From positions 1 to 64,000 of the forward strand of contig JAZQSE010000027.1 of the NCBI GenBank assembly GCA_045629945.1: a DNA stretch of 64,000 bases. Direction: 5' to 3'. Shown here piece by piece: positions 60,670-64,000 of this stretch. Under the pieces are notes generated by a model. That model had not been told where the DNA came from, searched no databases, and saw only the letters and a list, made by a program, of their open reading frames with translations. Every line of letters begins with the position of its first letter. The stretch's first letter is position 1. A program made the translations under genes and the position numbers. This stretch comes from UBA1765 sp045629945 (GTDB lineage: Bacteria > Fibrobacterota > Fibrobacteria > Fibrobacterales > Fibrobacteraceae).

Positions 60670-61506
60670 GTGCTCAGTATAGGTTGCCATTTATCGTCTG
60701 TCCGCGGTTATGAAGCGATGGGTAAAGAAGCTTTATCTATTGGTGCAAATACATTTCAGTTTTTTACACGAAACCCAAGAGGTGGCGATGTAAAGCCAAT
60801 GAATGTTGCTGATGCAGAAGCTTTGAATAAACTTTTAAAAGAAAATAATTTTGCAAGAGTTTTAGCCCATGCACCTTACACATTAAATCTTTGTTCAGCT
60901 GATTCTGGAATCCGTAAATTTGCAAAAAGAATTTTTGCCGAAGACCTTGCAAGGATGGAGTATATTGAACAAGGCATGCTTAATTTTCACCCGGGGAGTC
61001 ATGTTAAACAAGGTGTAGAAACAGGCATTGCTTTTATTGTTGACGCTTTGAATGGTATTCTTTCAAAAGAGCAAAAGACTTTAGTTCTTTTAGAAACTAT
61101 GGCCGGGAAAGGTTCTGAAGTCGGTAGAAACTTTGAAGAACTTGCTGAAATTATAAAACGCGTTGAATTAAACGAAAAATTAGGTGTTTGTCTTGATACT
61201 TGCCATGTTCACGATGCTGGCTATGATATTGTAAATGCATTGGATTCAGTCCTTGAAGAATTCGATAAAGTGATAGGGCTTTCGCGCTTAAAAGCAATAC
61301 ATTTAAATGATTCTAAAAATCCATTAGGCAGTCATAAAGACAGACACGAAGTAATTGGCGGCGGTTTTATTGGCCTTTCTGCATTGGTGAATGTTATTAA
61401 CCACCCGAAACTTTCACATTTGCCATTTTATTTAGAAACGCCAAATGAACTGCCTGGTTATGCAGAAGAAATAAAACTTTTGCGAAAACATTTTGTCAAA
61501 AAATAA
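60670..61506 (+). CDS. nfo: Endonuclease IV (GTG start)
   Basis: Apurinic/apyrimidinic endonuclease of base-excision repair. The 278-residue product begins MLSIGCHLSS from the GTG at 60670; the overlapping ATG at 60668 is out of frame. TGAGGA lies just upstream, slightly close. Zinc ligands are in NFHPGSH, LLETMAG, CLDTCHVHDAGYD, HLNDSKNPLGSHKDRHEVIG and LETPNE. The length is standard. Confidence 0.95.
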   Translation: MLSIGCHLSSVRGYEAMGKEALSIGANTFQFFTRNPRGGDVKPMNVADAEALNKLLKENNFARVLAHAPYTLNLCSADSGIRKFAKRIFAEDLARMEYIEQGMLNFHPGSHVKQGVETGIAFIVDALNGILSKEQKTLVLLETMAGKGSEVGRNFEELAEIIKRVELNEKLGVCLDTCHVHDAGYDIVNALDSVLEEFDKVIGLSRLKAIHLNDSKNPLGSHKDRHEVIGGGFIGLSALVNVINHPKLSHLPFYLETPNELPGYAEEIKLLRKHFVKK

Positions 61507-61530
61507 ATCGCTTACAATACAGAGAATATC

Positions 61531-63024
61531 ATGATAACATTTTTTATAGGAATTCTTATTTTAGTTTCAGGCTATTTCTTTTATGGCCGTTTTGTTGAAC
61601 GAGTTTTCGCTCCGGATGACCGGGAAGTGCCGGCGATAAAAAATCCTGATGGGGTTGATAGGCTTGTTTTACCTCATTGGAAAAACATGTTGATTCAGCT
61701 ACTAAACATTGCAGGAATTGGCCCTGTCATTGGTGTTATTTTAGGGATTAAATTTGGCCCGATTGTCTTTTTGGTTCTCCCGATAGGAAACGTTTTAGGC
61801 GGCGCTTTGCACGATTATTTTTCTGGAATGATAAGCATGCGAAATAACGGAAAAAATGTGCCTGCGCTTGCGGAAAAATTTTTAGGGAATGTGCCTTCTA
61901 AAATTGTTATGTTATTTATTGCAATAGCCTTGCTATTTGTTGGGGCTGTTTTTACCAATACGCCTGCAAGCCTTTTGAATATGCCTGTTGTGGTTGGTGA
62001 TTTATCGTCAAAGACATTTTTCTGGGTAATGGTCGGTCTGATTTTTCTTTATTACTTTATCAGCACATTTTTCCCGATAGATAAGGTGATTGGAAAAATT
62101 TATCCGATTTTTGGTGGAATGCTAATATTTGCTTCTGTTGCAATTTTTATTGCCCTTCTACCTAAATTTTCTCTTTTAGAAGAATTCAATATTTTGAATA
62201 TTGCATCTGAATTCCATAAACACCCAGAAGGACAGCCGATAATTCCAATGTTATTTGTGACGATTGCTTGTGGGATTATTAGTGGCTTTCATAGCACGCA
62301 AAGCCCTATTGTTGCTAGAACAGAAAAAACAGAAAGAACAGGGCGACAGACTTTTTATGGCATGATGATTCTTGAAGGTTTAATCGGAATGATTTGGGCT
62401 GCTGGTGGAATGTTTATTTACCAACAAAACCCTGCATTACTTTCGGGCGTTTCTGGTGTTGGCGTTTTGAATGAGCTTGTTTCTACTGTTATTCCGCTAA
62501 AGTTTGTTTCTTGGATGGTTATAATTGGAGTTGTTGTTTTGGCGATTACAAGTGGTGATACTTCTTTACGTAGTTTAAGATTGACTATTTCTGAATTGTT
62601 CCGTTTTGACCAATCAAAAGCAAAAAATCGTTTGCTTTTAACTTTGCCTATTTTTGCATTGTGTTTTGTTCTGATTCTTTGGAGCAATTTGAACCCGAAC
62701 GGATTTAACATTTTGTGGAATTATTTCAGTTGGTCTAACCAGGTAATGGCGGTTTGTAGTTTATGTGTGACAACAGTTTATTTGATAAGTAAAAAGAAAA
62801 ATTTCTGGATAGCTCTTTTCCCGACATATTTTATGACATTTATTGTTTTGGCTTATATTTTGTGGGTGTCTCCAGAAAATTTAAAAGGCGCTCCTGTTGG
62901 GTTTGGTTTACCTTATTTTGTTGCATTAGCTTTGGCTGCCGTCTTTGCGCTTGTTTTAGTTTTAGCTCTTGTAAAACGCGGGAAAAATTTGAGTAGAGAT
63001 AACACTTTCTCTGCAGACGAATAA
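61531..63024 (+). CDS. cstA: CstA-family carbon starvation/peptide transporter
   Basis: Inner membrane transporter linked to pyruvate or peptide uptake in other bacteria. The 497-residue product has about 13 membrane segments and the family segments IAGIGPVIGVILG, LPIGNVLGGALHDYFSGM, SGFHSTQSPIVART and SGDTSLRSLRLTISE. It is shorter than Escherichia coli CstA (about 700 residues) and matches the compact form found in many anaerobes. It lies 24 bases after nfo. Confidence 0.88.
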   Translation: MITFFIGILILVSGYFFYGRFVERVFAPDDREVPAIKNPDGVDRLVLPHWKNMLIQLLNIAGIGPVIGVILGIKFGPIVFLVLPIGNVLGGALHDYFSGMISMRNNGKNVPALAEKFLGNVPSKIVMLFIAIALLFVGAVFTNTPASLLNMPVVVGDLSSKTFFWVMVGLIFLYYFISTFFPIDKVIGKIYPIFGGMLIFASVAIFIALLPKFSLLEEFNILNIASEFHKHPEGQPIIPMLFVTIACGIISGFHSTQSPIVARTEKTERTGRQTFYGMMILEGLIGMIWAAGGMFIYQQNPALLSGVSGVGVLNELVSTVIPLKFVSWMVIIGVVVLAITSGDTSLRSLRLTISELFRFDQSKAKNRLLLTLPIFALCFVLILWSNLNPNGFNILWNYFSWSNQVMAVCSLCVTTVYLISKKKNFWIALFPTYFMTFIVLAYILWVSPENLKGAPVGFGLPYFVALALAAVFALVLVLALVKRGKNLSRDNTFSADE

Positions 63025-63037
63025 ATGAAAAACAAAT

Positions 63038-63074
63038 AAAAAAAACTACCTGCAGTAAGCAGGTAGTTTTTTTT
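63038..63074. terminator. Bidirectional Rho-independent terminator
   Basis: A perfect 16-base stem (63038-63053 with 63059-63074) has a 5-base loop. The A8 left arm and T8 right arm make it active in both directions. It sits between the convergent cstA gene and the deacetylase-like gene, 13 bases from each end. Confidence 0.95.
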
Positions 63075-63087
63075 GTATAGAGAAAAA

Positions 63088-64000
63088 TTAAAGACGGATA
63101 CTGAATGTTCTGTTTCCGACTCTTACGATATAAGCGCCTTTTGCGCCGGCATAAACTTTTTGTTCAAAGCCAAGCCCTTGTGTTGTGCGGACAATCTGAC
63201 CAAGGTTATTGAATACAGTAATTGCCTTGCCCTGAGCACCAGAAACGACAATGTAATTGTCAGAAGATTTGTAAACGGCTAAAGGAGCATTGTTTGGAAT
63301 CTGAACAATTGGGTTTGAACAGTGTTCTGCAACACCCATAGAACAAAGTTCTTCTGCACTGTAACAATCTAATGTAAGAGCGTCACAGGTAGGTGGTGTA
63401 TCTATAGGGGGCTCAGTAGCAGCGTCTGCGTTTTTTACAACGATAGTGCCTGCGTTTGGAACAGCGTCAAAATAAACATAACCATTTTCTACTTTGGATT
63501 CAATATCGGCGTTGTTTTGAGAAACTTTGACATTTGTCCAATTTGTCTGAACGCGGATAGAAAGTGGGTAATCGTATTTTGAAACATTGTCTGCTATGTT
63601 ATGAGAAAGTTTAAATGACATTGTGTTTGCATCTCCGCCATCTTGAGGCTCAATTTTAGACACATTACGTTCTTTGACATACATGGCTACATTACGGAAT
63701 GGAGCAACCCAAATGTCTTTATCATTTTGTTTTGCCCATTGGAGAGCACCGTCAATAGCATTAAGGTCTGTCGGAGAATAAGTAGCAGAGCCATTGCTTT
63801 TGCCGGAGAATCCGTGTGTTAAAAACATTACCCAGCCACCGCTCTGGATGACTTTTTGCATTTCACCAGTAAAGCCATTTGTTGAATTAATGCTCCCTTG
63901 GTCGCCAGTCATAATGGCTGGAACTTTAAACCAGTCGCTTGGGCCGTTTTTGCCCATGTTGTCAGAAATGCCTTGCCAGGAACCATTGCAAATACGACCA
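63088..64000 (-). CDS. Polysaccharide deacetylase-like secreted protein, C-terminal part
   Basis: The frame is open to the window end, so the N-terminus lies outside; about 303 residues are seen. The first 130 carry NodB/CE4-like parts (GGWVMFLTHGFSGKSNG with a catalytic-region His, then IWVAPFRNVAMYVKERN). A beta-rich domain, a Pro/Thr linker (ATEPPIDTPPTCD) and a short Cys-rich insert follow. The final 75 residues resemble a type IX secretion sorting domain (ITVFNNLGQIVRTTQG to GAYIVRVGNRTFSIRL). It would remove acetyl groups from plant or microbial polysaccharides outside the cell. Confidence 0.75.
   Translation of the reverse strand, partial: GRICNGSWQGISDNMGKNGPSDWFKVPAIMTGDQGSINSTNGFTGEMQKVIQSGGWVMFLTHGFSGKSNGSATYSPTDLNAIDGALQWAKQNDKDIWVAPFRNVAMYVKERNVSKIEPQDGGDANTMSFKLSHNIADNVSKYDYPLSIRVQTNWTNVKVSQNNADIESKVENGYVYFDAVPNAGTIVVKNADAATEPPIDTPPTCDALTLDCYSAEELCSMGVAEHCSNPIVQIPNNAPLAVYKSSDNYIVVSGAQGKAITVFNNLGQIVRTTQGLGFEQKVYAGAKGAYIVRVGNRTFSIRL

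Overview
The window looks like a chromosomal segment of a Fibrobacter-type bacterium (phylum Fibrobacteres). The evidence is an AT-rich genome, secreted proteins with long poly-serine linkers, a broken Fibrobacter succinogenes major paralogous (FISUMP) domain near 48.6 kb, and a secreted deacetylase-like enzyme at the right edge that ends in a type IX secretion-like tail. No phage, transposase, integrase or CRISPR array was seen. Family assignments rest on motifs and recalled families; no database search was possible.

Layout. 1-12959: the end of tuf, then an S10-spc-alpha ribosomal protein superoperon through secY, infA, rpoA and rplQ, closed by a strong terminator. rpsD, adk and map are absent from it. 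13057-21638: a very AT-rich surface-polysaccharide block with export protein, chain-length regulator, Wzy-like polymerase, SGNH protein plus MBOAT acyltransferase, SGNH lipoprotein, beta-barrel-like protein and Wzx-like flippase, but no glycosyltransferase. 21879-27433: a five-gene minus-strand operon coding for a DUF4956 membrane protein, an HlyD-type adaptor, a TolC-like outer membrane protein, a VTC-type polyphosphate polymerase-like protein and a lamin-tail lipoprotein. It resembles a trans-envelope machine of unknown substrate. 27729-36996: rubrerythrin, a repeat-filled gap, tRNA-Leu(UAG), then the proteostasis run tig-clpP-clpX-lon, a YggS-like gene and enolase with a Cys/Lys-rich tail.

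37093-42177: a minus-strand array of secreted proteins of unknown function. It holds a 798-residue Ser-linker protein with an HEKGH motif, then two copies of a cassette (secreted protein, overlapping small ORF, Cys-containing secreted protein). The last gene is frameshifted at an A8 tract, and a further gene remnant lies upstream of the array. 42611-48387: a five-gene dipeptide/oligopeptide ABC transporter operon. 48442-49557: a FISUMP remnant and two 271-bp tandem copies of a hairpin-rich dispersed repeat that also occurs near 28.5 kb.

49558-64000: mixed housekeeping and accessory genes. These are rfbD, a small membrane protein, queH, a TetR regulator with a MATE exporter, an FHA protein with a degenerate GGDEF-like half, an S41 protease lipoprotein, aldose epimerase, mnmE, an uncharacterised protein, an arylamine N-acetyltransferase-like protein, a lipoprotein, a GYF_2-like protein, endonuclease IV, a CstA-family transporter and the C-terminal part of a polysaccharide deacetylase-like protein.

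The best candidates for an undescribed system are the DUF4956/HlyD/TolC/VTC/lamin-tail operon and the duplicated secreted-protein array.
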